Positions 34,598 through 44,122 of a stretch of DNA of 64,000 nt are shown piece after piece. Position numbers and translations under genes: made by a program. Location: contig NZ_JAJQRG010000005.1 of assembly GCF_021228235.1 (NCBI RefSeq), positions 281,829 through 345,828 on the forward strand. Reading direction: 5' to 3'. Origin of the DNA: Pseudophaeobacter flagellatus (GTDB taxonomy: Bacteria > Pseudomonadota > Alphaproteobacteria > Rhodobacterales > Rhodobacteraceae). Under the pieces are notes generated by a model. It saw nothing but the letters and a program-made list of their open reading frames with translations, did not search any database and had not been told where the DNA came from. Positions within the stretch are counted from its first letter, which is position 1. Every line of letters begins with the position of its first letter.

Positions 34598-36028
34598 ATG
34601 AGCAACCTGCAAGAACCAAGTTTCCGTGAGAGTGTTGACCTCATGTTCAATCGGGCCGTTGCCCTGATGGACTTGCCGCCAGGCTTGGAGGAGAAGATTC
34701 GGGTCTGCAATGCGACCTATACGGTGCGATTCGGGGTGCGTCTGCGCGGCGAAATGCATACCTTCACCGGCTATCGCTCGGTGCATTCCGAACATATGGA
34801 GCCGGTCAAAGGCGGTATCCGTTACGCTATCAATGTGCATCAGGACGAGGTCGAGGCGCTGGCGGCGCTGATGACCTATAAATGTGCCCTGGTCGAAGCG
34901 CCTTTTGGGGGCTCCAAGGGCGGCCTGTGCATTGATCCACGCAAATACGAAGAGCATGAGCTGGAGCGGATCACCCGCCGTTTTGCCTATGAGCTGGCCA
35001 AGCGCGACCTGATCCACCCCAGCCAGAACGTGCCTGCGCCCGATATGGGCACGGGCGAGCGTGAAATGGCCTGGATTGCGGACCAGTATGCGCGCATGAA
35101 CACCACCGATATCAACGCCCGCGCCTGTGTCACTGGTAAACCGTTGAACGCGGGCGGCATCGCCGGCCGGATAGAGGCAACAGGACGCGGCGTGCAATAT
35201 GCTCTGCGTGAATTCTTCCGCCACCCCGAAGATATCGCCAAGGCGGGTCTCGAGGGCAAGCTGAAGGGTAAGCGCATCATCGTGCAGGGGCTTGGCAATG
35301 TGGGCTACCACGCCGCCAAGTTCCTTAGCGAAGAAGATGGCGCGCTGATTACTGGAATCATCGAGCGTGATGGCAGCCTGTATCGTGCCGAAGGTCTTGA
35401 TGTCGAGGCGGTGCATCACTGGATCGCCAAACACGGTGGTATTTCCGGCTACCCGGACGCCAAGCTGTCAGAGAATGGGGCTGAGCTTTTGGAGCATGAG
35501 TGCGACATCCTGATCCCGGCGGCCCTGGAAGGGGTAATCAACCTGACCAACGCCAATCGGGTGCAGGCCCCCCTGATCATCGAGGCTGCCAACGGCCCGG
35601 TGACTGCGGGTGCTGACGAGATCCTGCGCGAAAAGGGGACGGTGATTATTCCGGACATGTATGCCAATGCCGGCGGTGTGACGGTCTCCTACTTTGAGTG
35701 GGTCAAGAACCTGAGCCATATCCGCTTTGGCCGTATGCAGCGTCGCCAGGAAGAGGCGCGTCACCAGCTTGTGGTGGATGAGTTGGAGGCCATTTCGGAC
35801 AGCATGGGCAAAACCTGGAGCCTGAGCGACAACTTCAAGCAAAAGTACCTGCGCGGCGCCGATGAGCTGGAGCTGGTACGCTCGGGGCTCGATGACACCA
35901 TGCGGATTGCCTATCAGTCAATGCGCGAGGTCTGGCATGACCGCGACGATGTGACGGATTTGCGCACCGCTGCCTATCTGGTCTCGATCACCAAGGTTGC
36001 CGCCAGCTACCGGGCCAAAGGGCTTTGA
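34598..36028 (+). CDS. gdhA: Glutamate dehydrogenase (Glu/Leu/Phe/Val dehydrogenase family)
   Basis: A 476-residue dehydrogenase interconverting glutamate and 2-oxoglutarate. The substrate-binding signature KGGIRYAINVHQDEVEALA, the catalytic lysine region EAPFGGSKGG and the C-terminal Rossmann site QGLGNVGYHAAKFL are present. The ATG at 34598 (MSNLQEPSF) has CGGAGA ahead of it. It is monocistronic, with a terminator 40 bases after the stop. Coenzyme specificity is not settled here. Confidence 0.92.
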   Translation: MSNLQEPSFRESVDLMFNRAVALMDLPPGLEEKIRVCNATYTVRFGVRLRGEMHTFTGYRSVHSEHMEPVKGGIRYAINVHQDEVEALAALMTYKCALVEAPFGGSKGGLCIDPRKYEEHELERITRRFAYELAKRDLIHPSQNVPAPDMGTGEREMAWIADQYARMNTTDINARACVTGKPLNAGGIAGRIEATGRGVQYALREFFRHPEDIAKAGLEGKLKGKRIIVQGLGNVGYHAAKFLSEEDGALITGIIERDGSLYRAEGLDVEAVHHWIAKHGGISGYPDAKLSENGAELLEHECDILIPAALEGVINLTNANRVQAPLIIEAANGPVTAGADEILREKGTVIIPDMYANAGGVTVSYFEWVKNLSHIRFGRMQRRQEEARHQLVVDELEAISDSMGKTWSLSDNFKQKYLRGADELELVRSGLDDTMRIAYQSMREVWHDRDDVTDLRTAAYLVSITKVAASYRAKGL

Positions 36029-36068
36029 GTTCAGGCGATCTGGTCTAGCTCGAAACCGTCATGACAAG

Positions 36069-36099
36069 AAGCGGCGCGCCAATGGTGCGCCGCTTTTTT
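36069..36099 (+). terminator. Rho-independent terminator after gdhA
   Basis: Stem GCGGCGC (36071-36077) / GCGCCGC (36087-36093) with a nine-base loop, followed by six Ts. Confidence 0.9.
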
Positions 36100-36372
36100 G
36101 TCCTGGCCTTGCGCGCTGCGCTGCGCCATCTGTCTGCGGTTTCGGCCTGTTCTGCTTGTTTCACCTGATGGGTAATCCGTACTAGACATAACTGCCTATT
36201 ATGGGGTCAAGTGCAGGCAGGAGCTTGCCGGTTGCCGTATTCTTTCAATCGGGGGCTAGGCCTTCTGCGGTATTGGGGCTAGCAATATCACAGGCTTACC
36301 CAGGGCCGACCAATGGCAGGCAGCCCGGGGGGGCACTGGGCAAAGGGGCGATAGCCAGGGGGGGGATATGTG
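36100..36372. other. Gap ahead of soxB
   Basis: About 270 bases without a gene. It must hold the sox operon promoter. A G-rich run (GGGGGGG near 36359-36365) precedes the ATG at 36373. Confidence 0.5.
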
Positions 36373-37626
36373 ATGCGGTTTTCGGGATGGCGGGTGCTCA
36401 AAGAGGGGCTGACCGGCAACAGGGGCTGGGGCCCGCAGTGGCGCGACCCGGAGCCTAAGCGCGAATATGATGTGGTGATCATCGGTGGCGGTGGCCATGG
36501 TCTGGCCACGGCCTATTACCTGGCCGCGGAACACGGGATCACCAATATTGCGGTGCTGGAAAAGGGCTATCTCGGCGGTGGCAATGTCGGGCGCAATACC
36601 ACCATCGTGCGGGCCAATTATTATCTGCCGGGAAATTCCGAATTCTATTCGCATTCGCTGCGGTTATGGGAAGGATTGGAACAAGAGCTGAACTATAATG
36701 CGATGATGTCGCAGCGCGGCATGATCAATCTGTTTCACAACGATGGCCAGCGCGATGCCATCGTGCGCCGTGGCAATGCCATCATCAATCAGGGAGACGA
36801 CGCCGAGCTGCTGGACCGAGATGCGGTGCGCAGGCTGGTGCCCTATCTGAATTTTGACAACAACCGTTTCCCGATCATGGGCGGGCTGTTGCAGCGCCGC
36901 GCTGGGACCGCTCGCCATGATGCGGTGGCCTGGGGCTTTGCCCGTGGCGCCGATATGCGCGGCGTCGATCTGATACAGAACTGTGAAGTCACCGGCATCG
37001 ACGTCGAAGGTGGCAGGGTCACCGGGGTGCAGACTGCGCGTGGCCCGATCCGCGCCAAAAAAGTGGCGCTGGCGGCGGCCGGGCGCAGCTCTCAGGTCGC
37101 GGCCCTGGCGGGGCTGACCTTACCAATCGAAAGCCATGTCCTGCAGGCCTTTGTCACCGAAGGGATCAAGCCGCTGGTGGATCACGTGGTCACCTTTGCC
37201 GAGGGGCATCTCTATATTAGTCAGTCCGACAAGGGCGGCTTGGTCTTTGGCAGCTATCTGGACTTTTACAGCTCTTACGCGGCCCGTGGCAATCTGCCGA
37301 TGGTGGAACACACGATGGAAACCTGCCTGGCCATGGTGCCCGCCATCAGCAAGGCGCGGTTGCTGCGCAGCTGGGGCGGGATCATGGACATGACGCCGGA
37401 TGGATCCCCGATCATAGATCACTCTCCGATTGCGGGGCTCTATCTCAACTGTGGTTGGTGTTACGGCGGGTTCAAGGCGACGCCGGGATCGGGCAATGCC
37501 TATGCCCATCTTATCGCAACAGACCGGCCACATGGGCCGGCGGCAAAGTTCCGGTTGGATCGTTTCAGCACAGGCCATGGATTGATGGACGAGGAGGGGA
37601 CCGGTGCGCAACACAATCTCCACTAG
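36373..37626 (+). CDS. soxB: Sarcosine oxidase, beta subunit
   Basis: A 417-residue flavoprotein subunit of heterotetrameric sarcosine oxidase, which turns sarcosine, O2 and tetrahydrofolate into glycine, methylene-THF and hydrogen peroxide. The FAD motif is VVIIGGGGHGLATAYYLA at about residue 33. A histidine in AGTARHDAVAWGFARGA occupies the place of the covalent FMN attachment site. WGGIMDMTPDGSPIIDHSP near the C-terminus is the conserved end of the oxidase domain. It is the first gene of the B-D-A-G order typical of this operon. Confidence 0.94.
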   Translation: MRFSGWRVLKEGLTGNRGWGPQWRDPEPKREYDVVIIGGGGHGLATAYYLAAEHGITNIAVLEKGYLGGGNVGRNTTIVRANYYLPGNSEFYSHSLRLWEGLEQELNYNAMMSQRGMINLFHNDGQRDAIVRRGNAIINQGDDAELLDRDAVRRLVPYLNFDNNRFPIMGGLLQRRAGTARHDAVAWGFARGADMRGVDLIQNCEVTGIDVEGGRVTGVQTARGPIRAKKVALAAAGRSSQVAALAGLTLPIESHVLQAFVTEGIKPLVDHVVTFAEGHLYISQSDKGGLVFGSYLDFYSSYAARGNLPMVEHTMETCLAMVPAISKARLLRSWGGIMDMTPDGSPIIDHSPIAGLYLNCGWCYGGFKATPGSGNAYAHLIATDRPHGPAAKFRLDRFSTGHGLMDEEGTGAQHNLH

Positions 37627-37695
37627 GTATTTGGGGCTTTGGCTGGATGCCTCCGGCGGAGGTATCTTGGGTAAGATGAAGCAGGAGCGTCTGAC

Positions 37696-37965
37696 ATGAG
37701 GATCCACTGTCCGTTATGCGGCGCGCGCGATCGCCGAGAGTTTTCTTACAAGGGGGCCGCGCTGGTACGACCGCTTGCGGCGGCTGAGCCGGAGGCCTGG
37801 CATGCCTATGTGAACCTGCGGGAAAATCCTGCGGGGCCTTTGGCGGAGCTTTGGTATCACGAGATGGGCTGTGGCAGCTGGCTGCAGGTGACCCGCGATA
37901 CCGTGAACCATTCGGTTTTAGAGGTGGTTCTGGCCCGGGATACAGCACTGGGGGCGGGCGCATGA
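37696..37965 (+). CDS. soxD: Sarcosine oxidase, delta subunit
   Basis: An 89-residue zinc-binding subunit. CPLCG near the N-terminus and the later WYHEMGCGSW provide the cysteine/histidine ligands. Its end overlaps the alpha subunit start by ATGA, as is common for this operon. Confidence 0.92.
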   Translation: MRIHCPLCGARDRREFSYKGAALVRPLAAAEPEAWHAYVNLRENPAGPLAELWYHEMGCGSWLQVTRDTVNHSVLEVVLARDTALGAGA

Positions 37966-40910
37966 GGATTGCTGGCAAGGGGCAGGGCGCGGGGGCCAAG
38001 CCGGTGAACTTCACCTTTAATGGGCGGCATCTGATGGGGCGCGCCGGGGAGACGCTGGCGGCGGCTTTGCTGGCCAATGATATTCATCTGGTGGCCCGGT
38101 CATTCAAGTATCATCGCCCGCGCGGCATTCTGACGGCGGGCAGCGAGGAGCCGAATGCGCTGGTCACGCTGGGCGCGGGTCCGGTGCAGGACCCCAACCA
38201 GCGGGCGACCACGCAGGAGCTCTATGAGGGGCTGGAGGCGCGCAGTCAAAATTGCTGGCCCTCGGTCGAGCATGACGTGATGGCGGTCAATAATCTGGCT
38301 GCGCCATTTTTGGGCGCTGGATTTTACTACAAGACCTTCATGTGGCCCGCAGCCTTTTGGGAGAAGCTTTATGAGCCGATGATCCGTCGCGCGGCGGGGC
38401 TTGGGGCCTTGTCGGGGCTTGCGGATACGGATCGCTATGAAAAGGCCTATGGGTTTTGTGATCTGCTGGTGGTTGGTGCCGGGCCTGCGGGGGTGATGGC
38501 AGCTTTGACGGCGGGACGCGCGGGTGCGGATGTCTTGCTTCTGGAGGAAGACATCCGCCTGGGTGGGCGTCTTTTGGCGGAAGAGGAAGAGATTGACGGC
38601 AAGCCGGCGCAGATCTGGCTGCAGGAGGCAGAGGTTGAGCTGCAGCAGCTGGACAATGTCCGGATCATGCGGCGCACAGCGGTGACAGGGGTCTATGATC
38701 ACGGCACTTATGGCGCGCTGGAGCGGGTTGGGCATCATCTGCCACGACAGCATTCGCTGAAGGGCAGCCAGCGCCCGCGGGAGTGTTTCTGGCGTATCGT
38801 AGCCAAGCACTGCATTCTGGCTGCGGGTGCGATCGAGCGCCCGGTGGCCTTTCGCAACAATGACCGGCCCGGCATCATGATGGCGGGGGCGGTACGCGCC
38901 TATCTCAACCGGTGGGGTGTCACACCGGGAGAGCGGGTGACGCTGTTTGCCAACAATGATGATGCCCATCGCACGGCCCGCGATCTGGTCGCTGCCGGGG
39001 TGCATCTGGCCGCAGTCATCGACAGCCGCCATGATGCTCCCGACAGTGACCTCTATCCGGTGATGAAGGGGGCGCAGGTCTGCAATACCAGTGGTTCCAA
39101 GCGGTTGGAGAGCATCACCGTGCGTTCTGTGCGGGGGGAAGAGCGGATCCAGAGTGATTGCCTTGCCATGTCGGGTGGGTGGAATCCTTCGCTGCATTTG
39201 ACCTGCCATTTGAATGCGCGGCCCAGTTGGCGGCGTGAGCTGCTGGCCTTTGTGCCGCAGACCGGCGCGGTGCCGGGGATGCGGGCGGTTGGTGCTTGCA
39301 ATGGCAGTTTTTCCACCCATGCAGCGCTGAGCGAGGGGGCGGCTGCGGCGGTTGCTGTACTGGCAGAGCTTGGGCTGGGGGCGATTGCGGCGGTGCATCT
39401 GCCAGAGGCCGAAGATCAGCCCTATCGCATTGCGCCGCTTTGGGCGGTGCCGGGCAAGGGGCGGGCCTGGCTTGATTTTCAGAATGACGTCACTGTCAAG
39501 GATGTCACCCAGGCGGCGGATGAGAACTTTCGTTCTGTCGAGCATATGAAGCGCTACACCACCCAAGGCATGGCAACCGATCAGGGCAAGAATTCCAACG
39601 TGGCCGCCCTGGCGGTGCTGGCAGATGTCACCGGACGTTCCATCCCCGAGACCGGCACAACGACCTTTCGTCCGCCTTTTGTGCCGGTGGCCATCGGCGC
39701 CATGGGGGCCGGGGCGGCGGATCAGGGGTTCAAACCGCAGCGCTTTGTACCCTCGCATGTGGTTGCCGAGGAGCGTGGCGCCAGCCAGGTGGAGGTGGGG
39801 CTTTGGTACCGGGCGGCCTATTTTCCCAAACCCGGTGAAACCAACTGGCGTCAGGCCTGTGATCGAGAAATCATGTCGGTGCGCCAGTCGGTGGGGGTCT
39901 GTGATGTGTCCACCCTGGGCAAGATTGATATCCAGGGACCGGATGCGGCCAAGCTGCTGGATTTTGTCTATACCAACACATTTAGCACTCTCAGGCAGGG
40001 CCGCGTGCGCTATGGGCTGATGCTGCGCGAAGACGGGTTTGTCATGGATGATGGCACCTGTGCGCGGCTGGGGGATACGCATTATGTGATGACCACCACG
40101 ACGGCAGCGGCGGGTGAGGTGATGGCGCATCTGGAATTTATCACCCAGGTGCTGCACCCGGAGTGGGATCTGCGCCTTACCTCGGTGACCGAACACTGGG
40201 CGCAGTTTGCCATTGCCGGGCCAAAATCGCGGGCCCTGCTGAACGATCTGCTGGATCAGCCGCTGACGCCTGGGGACTGGCCCTTTATGGCCTGTGGCGC
40301 GGTTACGCTCGGCGGCATCAAGGGGCGGCTGTTCCGGATCTCTTTCTCGGGAGAAGAGGCCTATGAGCTTGCCCTGCCGGCCTGTTATGGCGACAGCCTG
40401 TTTCGCACCCTGCTGGAGCGCGCCGAGGCGCTGGGCGGCGGCGCCTACGGGATGGAGGCGTTGAATGTGCTGCGGATCGAGAAGGGCTTTGTCACGCATG
40501 CCGAAATCAACGGTACGGTGACGGCGCAGGATCTTGGCATGCAGGGGATGATGTCACAGAAAAAGGACTTCATCGGCAAGGCCATGGCACAGCGTCCCGG
40601 TCTGATGGCACCAGATCGGATGCAGCTGGTGGGACTGAAGCCGATCGGTGCGGTCCAGGAGCTGAGCGCGGGTGCCCACCTGTTTGACCCGGAGGCCCCG
40701 GTAGAGCGGATCCAGGATCAGGGCTATGTCACCTCGGTAGGGTTTTCGCCGCTGTTGGGGCATATGATTGCTTTGGGCTTTCTGAAACAGGGCGCGGCGC
40801 GTATCGGGGATGAGATCCGGCTGGTGGATCATATGCGCGGAATTGATGCCCTGTGTCAGGTGGTGGAACCGGTGTTTTTTGACCCAGAAGGAGAACGGAT
40901 GCGTGGTTGA
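37962..40910 (+). CDS. soxA: Sarcosine oxidase, alpha subunit
   Basis: The 982-residue NAD-, FAD- and folate-binding subunit. An N-terminal Fer2-like part (VNFTFNGRHLMGRAGETLAAALL) is followed by a pyridine-nucleotide oxidoreductase domain (DLLVVGAGPAGVMAALTAGRAG at about residue 165) and a C-terminal glycine cleavage T-protein-like folate domain from about residue 600 (VCDVSTLGKIDIQGPDA). The ATG at 37962 is set by overlap with the delta subunit gene; the reading frame extends to 37851 without reason. The 799-codon open frame on the minus strand under this gene is a shadow. Confidence 0.95.
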   Translation: MRIAGKGQGAGAKPVNFTFNGRHLMGRAGETLAAALLANDIHLVARSFKYHRPRGILTAGSEEPNALVTLGAGPVQDPNQRATTQELYEGLEARSQNCWPSVEHDVMAVNNLAAPFLGAGFYYKTFMWPAAFWEKLYEPMIRRAAGLGALSGLADTDRYEKAYGFCDLLVVGAGPAGVMAALTAGRAGADVLLLEEDIRLGGRLLAEEEEIDGKPAQIWLQEAEVELQQLDNVRIMRRTAVTGVYDHGTYGALERVGHHLPRQHSLKGSQRPRECFWRIVAKHCILAAGAIERPVAFRNNDRPGIMMAGAVRAYLNRWGVTPGERVTLFANNDDAHRTARDLVAAGVHLAAVIDSRHDAPDSDLYPVMKGAQVCNTSGSKRLESITVRSVRGEERIQSDCLAMSGGWNPSLHLTCHLNARPSWRRELLAFVPQTGAVPGMRAVGACNGSFSTHAALSEGAAAAVAVLAELGLGAIAAVHLPEAEDQPYRIAPLWAVPGKGRAWLDFQNDVTVKDVTQAADENFRSVEHMKRYTTQGMATDQGKNSNVAALAVLADVTGRSIPETGTTTFRPPFVPVAIGAMGAGAADQGFKPQRFVPSHVVAEERGASQVEVGLWYRAAYFPKPGETNWRQACDREIMSVRQSVGVCDVSTLGKIDIQGPDAAKLLDFVYTNTFSTLRQGRVRYGLMLREDGFVMDDGTCARLGDTHYVMTTTTAAAGEVMAHLEFITQVLHPEWDLRLTSVTEHWAQFAIAGPKSRALLNDLLDQPLTPGDWPFMACGAVTLGGIKGRLFRISFSGEEAYELALPACYGDSLFRTLLERAEALGGGAYGMEALNVLRIEKGFVTHAEINGTVTAQDLGMQGMMSQKKDFIGKAMAQRPGLMAPDRMQLVGLKPIGAVQELSAGAHLFDPEAPVERIQDQGYVTSVGFSPLLGHMIALGFLKQGAARIGDEIRLVDHMRGIDALCQVVEPVFFDPEGERMRG

Positions 40911-41448
40911 TCTGCTTGCAAAAACCGCTTGCGACGGCCTGGCGTCGTTGAACATTGGCACTGTCTCCCTGCGAGAGGGGCGGGCTGTTCCCATGACGAC
41001 CCTGGCGCCCTTTCGCGGCCAGCAGGTGGCGTTGGATGCCGCGTTGCAGGCGGCACATGGGCTGGGATTTCCGCCCATCGGTGGCTCTTGTCAACGTGAG
41101 GAGGCGCGCGCGCTTTGGTTCGGCCGGGATCTGGGGCTGCTTATGGGAGTCGAGCCGGAGGCGACACTGGCGCAATACGCCGCCCTGACAGACCAAAGCC
41201 AGGGCTGGGCCGTGATGCAGCTAGCGGGTCTGGGCGCCGAAGAGGTGCTGGCGCGGCTCTGTCCGGTGGATCTGCGGCTTTCGGCCTTTGGTGTCGGGGC
41301 GGCCCTGCGCACCGAGGCAAAGCATATGCAGGCGTCAATTTGTCGACTAGAGGAAGATTGCTTTCAGATCATGGTGTTCCGCTCTATGGCGCGGACAATG
41401 TACCATGATCTCAAAACAGCGATGGAAGCGCGGGCGGCGCGCGGGTAA
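40903..41448 (+). CDS. soxG: Sarcosine oxidase, gamma subunit
   Basis: The 181-residue gamma subunit, with features such as DLRLSAFGVGAAL and HMQASICRLEEDCFQIMVFRS that match the C-terminal half of the family. The GTG at 40903 is chosen because AAGGAGA (40888-40894) lies eight bases upstream; the frame to 40810 would lie within the alpha gene. It overlaps soxA by eight bases and closes the operon. Confidence 0.9.
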   Translation: MVDLLAKTACDGLASLNIGTVSLREGRAVPMTTLAPFRGQQVALDAALQAAHGLGFPPIGGSCQREEARALWFGRDLGLLMGVEPEATLAQYAALTDQSQGWAVMQLAGLGAEEVLARLCPVDLRLSAFGVGAALRTEAKHMQASICRLEEDCFQIMVFRSMARTMYHDLKTAMEARAARG

Positions 41449-41484
41449 TCTGCCTCAATCATCAACTGATTCCGGGAGCGATCC

Positions 41485-41823
41485 ATGATCCGCATCACCC
41501 TTGCCGTTGCTCTTTTGGCAGCGCCTGCCTATGCTGCTGAAAATAAAGAAGATAGCTGCAAGTACCAAGGCCAAGTCATGGCCGCAGTTCAGGCCGCGCG
41601 TCTGGATAGGGTTTCCCAGGCAGATGTGGAGCAGGTTATCCTGGACAGCAACCCAGAGTGGCCCGAGCAGTATTCCAAGGCGATCCCGCAGCTCACTGGG
41701 CATATCTATGCCATGAAGCGCCGCGATCTGAAGGCAACCGAGTTTGGCCCCCTGATGGAGCAGCAGTGCCTGGAAAACTGGGATCAGATTCAGGCGATGA
41801 AGCAACAACTCAAAACGAACTGA
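41485..41823 (+). CDS. Small secreted protein of unknown function (112 aa)
   Basis: A signal peptide at residues 1-18 (MIRITLAVALLAAPAYA) is followed by a helical mature part with two cysteines (SCKYQGQVM and QQCLENW) that may form a disulfide. No family is recognised. It lies between soxG and dnaG, each read in the same direction, with 36 bases after soxG. Confidence 0.7.
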   Translation: MIRITLAVALLAAPAYAAENKEDSCKYQGQVMAAVQAARLDRVSQADVEQVILDSNPEWPEQYSKAIPQLTGHIYAMKRRDLKATEFGPLMEQQCLENWDQIQAMKQQLKTN

Positions 41824-41968
41824 TCCCCAGAGCCCGTTTTTCACAGCGGGCTGCCAACCGTGGTTGAAACTGCCAACCCCGGGGTGTTGGTTTCTCATAA
41901 TCGCCCCTAATCCGCCGGCACTACGGTCCCTGTACTGCCCCTGTCGGCACAGCTGAAAACGAACTGAT

Positions 41969-43996
41969 ATGTCTTTGACACCTGGATTCATGGATGAATT
42001 GCGCAGCCGCGTCAGCATTGCAGATGTTGTCGGGCGCAAAGTCATGTGGGATCAGCGCAAATCCAATGTTGGCAAGGGGGACCTTTGGGCTCCATGTCCT
42101 TTTCATCACGAAAAAAGCGCTTCTTTTCATGTGGATGATCGCAAGGGGTACTATTATTGCTTTGGCTGTCAGGCCAAGGGAGACGCGCTGAAATTCATCC
42201 AGGAAACCGAAAATGTCGGCTTTATGGAGGCGGTAGAAATTCTGGCGCGCGAGGCGGGTATGGAACTGCCGGCGCGCGATCCAAAGGCCCAGCAGAAACA
42301 GGACCGCCGCACGCTGCTGATTGATGTGATGGAACAGGCAGTGCAGTTCTTCCGCCTGCAACTGAAGACCGGCAATGGCAGCATGGCGCGCAGCTACCTG
42401 CAGCGGCGCGGGCTGACGCCACCGGCGCTGGAACGCTGGGAAATTGGTTTTGCGCCGGACGGCTGGCAAAACCTGTGGGATCACCTGCGCGGCAAGAACG
42501 TGCCCGAAGATCTGATCCTTGCCGCCGGCCTGGCCAAGGCCTCGACCAAGGGTGGCAAGCCCTATGATACCTTCCGCAATCGGATCATGTTTCCGATCCG
42601 TGATGCCCGAGGCCGCGCCATTGCCTTTGGTGGCCGCGCCATGGATCCCAATGATAATGCCAAATATCTGAACTCCCCCGAAACGGATCTCTTTGACAAG
42701 GGGCGCAGCCTGTATAACCACGCGCCCGCTCGCGCCGCCGCTGGGCGGGGTACGCCGCTGATTGTTGCCGAGGGCTACATGGATGTCATTGCCCTGTCCG
42801 AGGGGGGCTTTCAGTCCTCGGTGGCGCCGCTGGGCACGGCGGTGACGGAAAACCAGCTGCAGATGATATGGCGCATGGCGGATGAGCCGATCATCGCGCT
42901 GGATGGCGATACTGCGGGGCTGCGCGCCGCGATGCGGGTGATCGACCTGGCGCTGCCGCTGTTGCAGGCGGGCAAATCGCTGCGCTTTGCCATTATGCCG
43001 GATGGGCAGGATCCGGATGATTTGATCAAGGCCAAAGGCCCCGAGGCGGTGCAGGCGGTGCTGGATCAGGCGATGCCGATGGTCAAGCTGCTGTGGCAGC
43101 GCGAAACCGAAGGCAAGGTGTTTGACAGCCCCGAGCGCAAAGCGGCGCTGGACAAGGCGCTGCGTGAAAAGATCAAACTGATCCGGGACCCCTCGATCCG
43201 CAAACACTATGGCGATGATATCCGTGATCTGCGTTGGGATCTGTTTCGCGGAAATCGCCCCGAAGGCGGGGATCGTGATTTCCTTAACCCGCCTGGCGGT
43301 GACAGCTGGAAGAGCGGCAGCGGCAAATTTGGCCGCAAGGGAGGCTTTGGTGATGGCATGCGCAAACCCTGGAAGGGGCAGGGGGCAACACCTGCACCCA
43401 TGGCCAGCACCCGCAGCTCTGTCGTGGTGGCGGCTGATGACGCTGGCCTAGTTCGGGTGCGCGAAGCCGTGGTGCTGGCGGTGGCCATTACAACGCCAGA
43501 TGTGATTGGGGAATTTGAAAGCAACCTAGAGCGGATGCCCTGCCAGGATCCCGATCTGGGGCGGCTGCGCGATCAGGTCTTGCGCTATGGTATTGATGCA
43601 CCACAGACCCTGAAACAGCGCATCCTGGAAAACCTTGGCCCCCAGGCCCTTGAAAATCTGATGGCCCTTGGCCATGTGGCTATCATCCCCTGCCTACGCA
43701 GGCCCAGTGATTTTGATGCTGCGCGCCAAACCCTGGCCGAAGAATTCGCCAAACTGGAGGCCGTGCTGGGATTGGATGCTGAACTTGCCGAGGCCGAAGA
43801 GGACCTGACTGGCTTGGCGGATGAGGCCTTGACCTGGCGCCTGAAACAGGCGGCAGAGGCGCGAAACCGAGCCGTACGCAGTGAAAATGAGGACAAGGCC
43901 AACTTTGATGTGGGCGAAAACGGCGCGCGCCTCGACCGCGAGGAACTTGACGCTTTTGGTGCCCTTTTGGACAGGATTGGTTTCTCTGAAAAGTGA
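41969..43996 (+). CDS. dnaG: DNA primase
   Basis: The 675-residue replication primase. The N-terminal zinc ribbon reads CPFHHEKS with CFGC, the RNA-polymerase core holds the TOPRIM motif IVAEGYMDVIAL and the DxD in ALDGDTAGLRAAMR, and the helicase-binding C-terminal domain starts about residue 460. No clear Shine-Dalgarno precedes the ATG (GAAAACGAACTGAT). It precedes rpoD, the common order in alphaproteobacteria. The minus-strand frame of 428 codons under it is a shadow. Confidence 0.95.
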   Translation: MSLTPGFMDELRSRVSIADVVGRKVMWDQRKSNVGKGDLWAPCPFHHEKSASFHVDDRKGYYYCFGCQAKGDALKFIQETENVGFMEAVEILAREAGMELPARDPKAQQKQDRRTLLIDVMEQAVQFFRLQLKTGNGSMARSYLQRRGLTPPALERWEIGFAPDGWQNLWDHLRGKNVPEDLILAAGLAKASTKGGKPYDTFRNRIMFPIRDARGRAIAFGGRAMDPNDNAKYLNSPETDLFDKGRSLYNHAPARAAAGRGTPLIVAEGYMDVIALSEGGFQSSVAPLGTAVTENQLQMIWRMADEPIIALDGDTAGLRAAMRVIDLALPLLQAGKSLRFAIMPDGQDPDDLIKAKGPEAVQAVLDQAMPMVKLLWQRETEGKVFDSPERKAALDKALREKIKLIRDPSIRKHYGDDIRDLRWDLFRGNRPEGGDRDFLNPPGGDSWKSGSGKFGRKGGFGDGMRKPWKGQGATPAPMASTRSSVVVAADDAGLVRVREAVVLAVAITTPDVIGEFESNLERMPCQDPDLGRLRDQVLRYGIDAPQTLKQRILENLGPQALENLMALGHVAIIPCLRRPSDFDAARQTLAEEFAKLEAVLGLDAELAEAEEDLTGLADEALTWRLKQAAEARNRAVRSENEDKANFDVGENGARLDREELDAFGALLDRIGFSEK

Positions 43997-44122
43997 TTCG
44001 TGGCATCCGCGAGTCGTTTTGCTAAGGAAGAGCCAAAGAAAATTCGCTAAACCGGGTGACGAATCACACGATCGCGCTAATGATTCGGTATCCGAATCGC
44101 CCAGCCTCTTAGGGAGCAATGA

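Noticed and set aside
38100..40499. A 799-codon open frame on the minus strand opposite soxA
   Set aside because: It lies wholly under the well-supported soxA gene; its translation shows no domain and the composition expected of a GC-rich antisense shadow.
41921..43207. A 428-codon minus-strand frame over dnaG
   Set aside because: DnaG motifs are unambiguous on the plus strand; the antisense product has no recognisable features.
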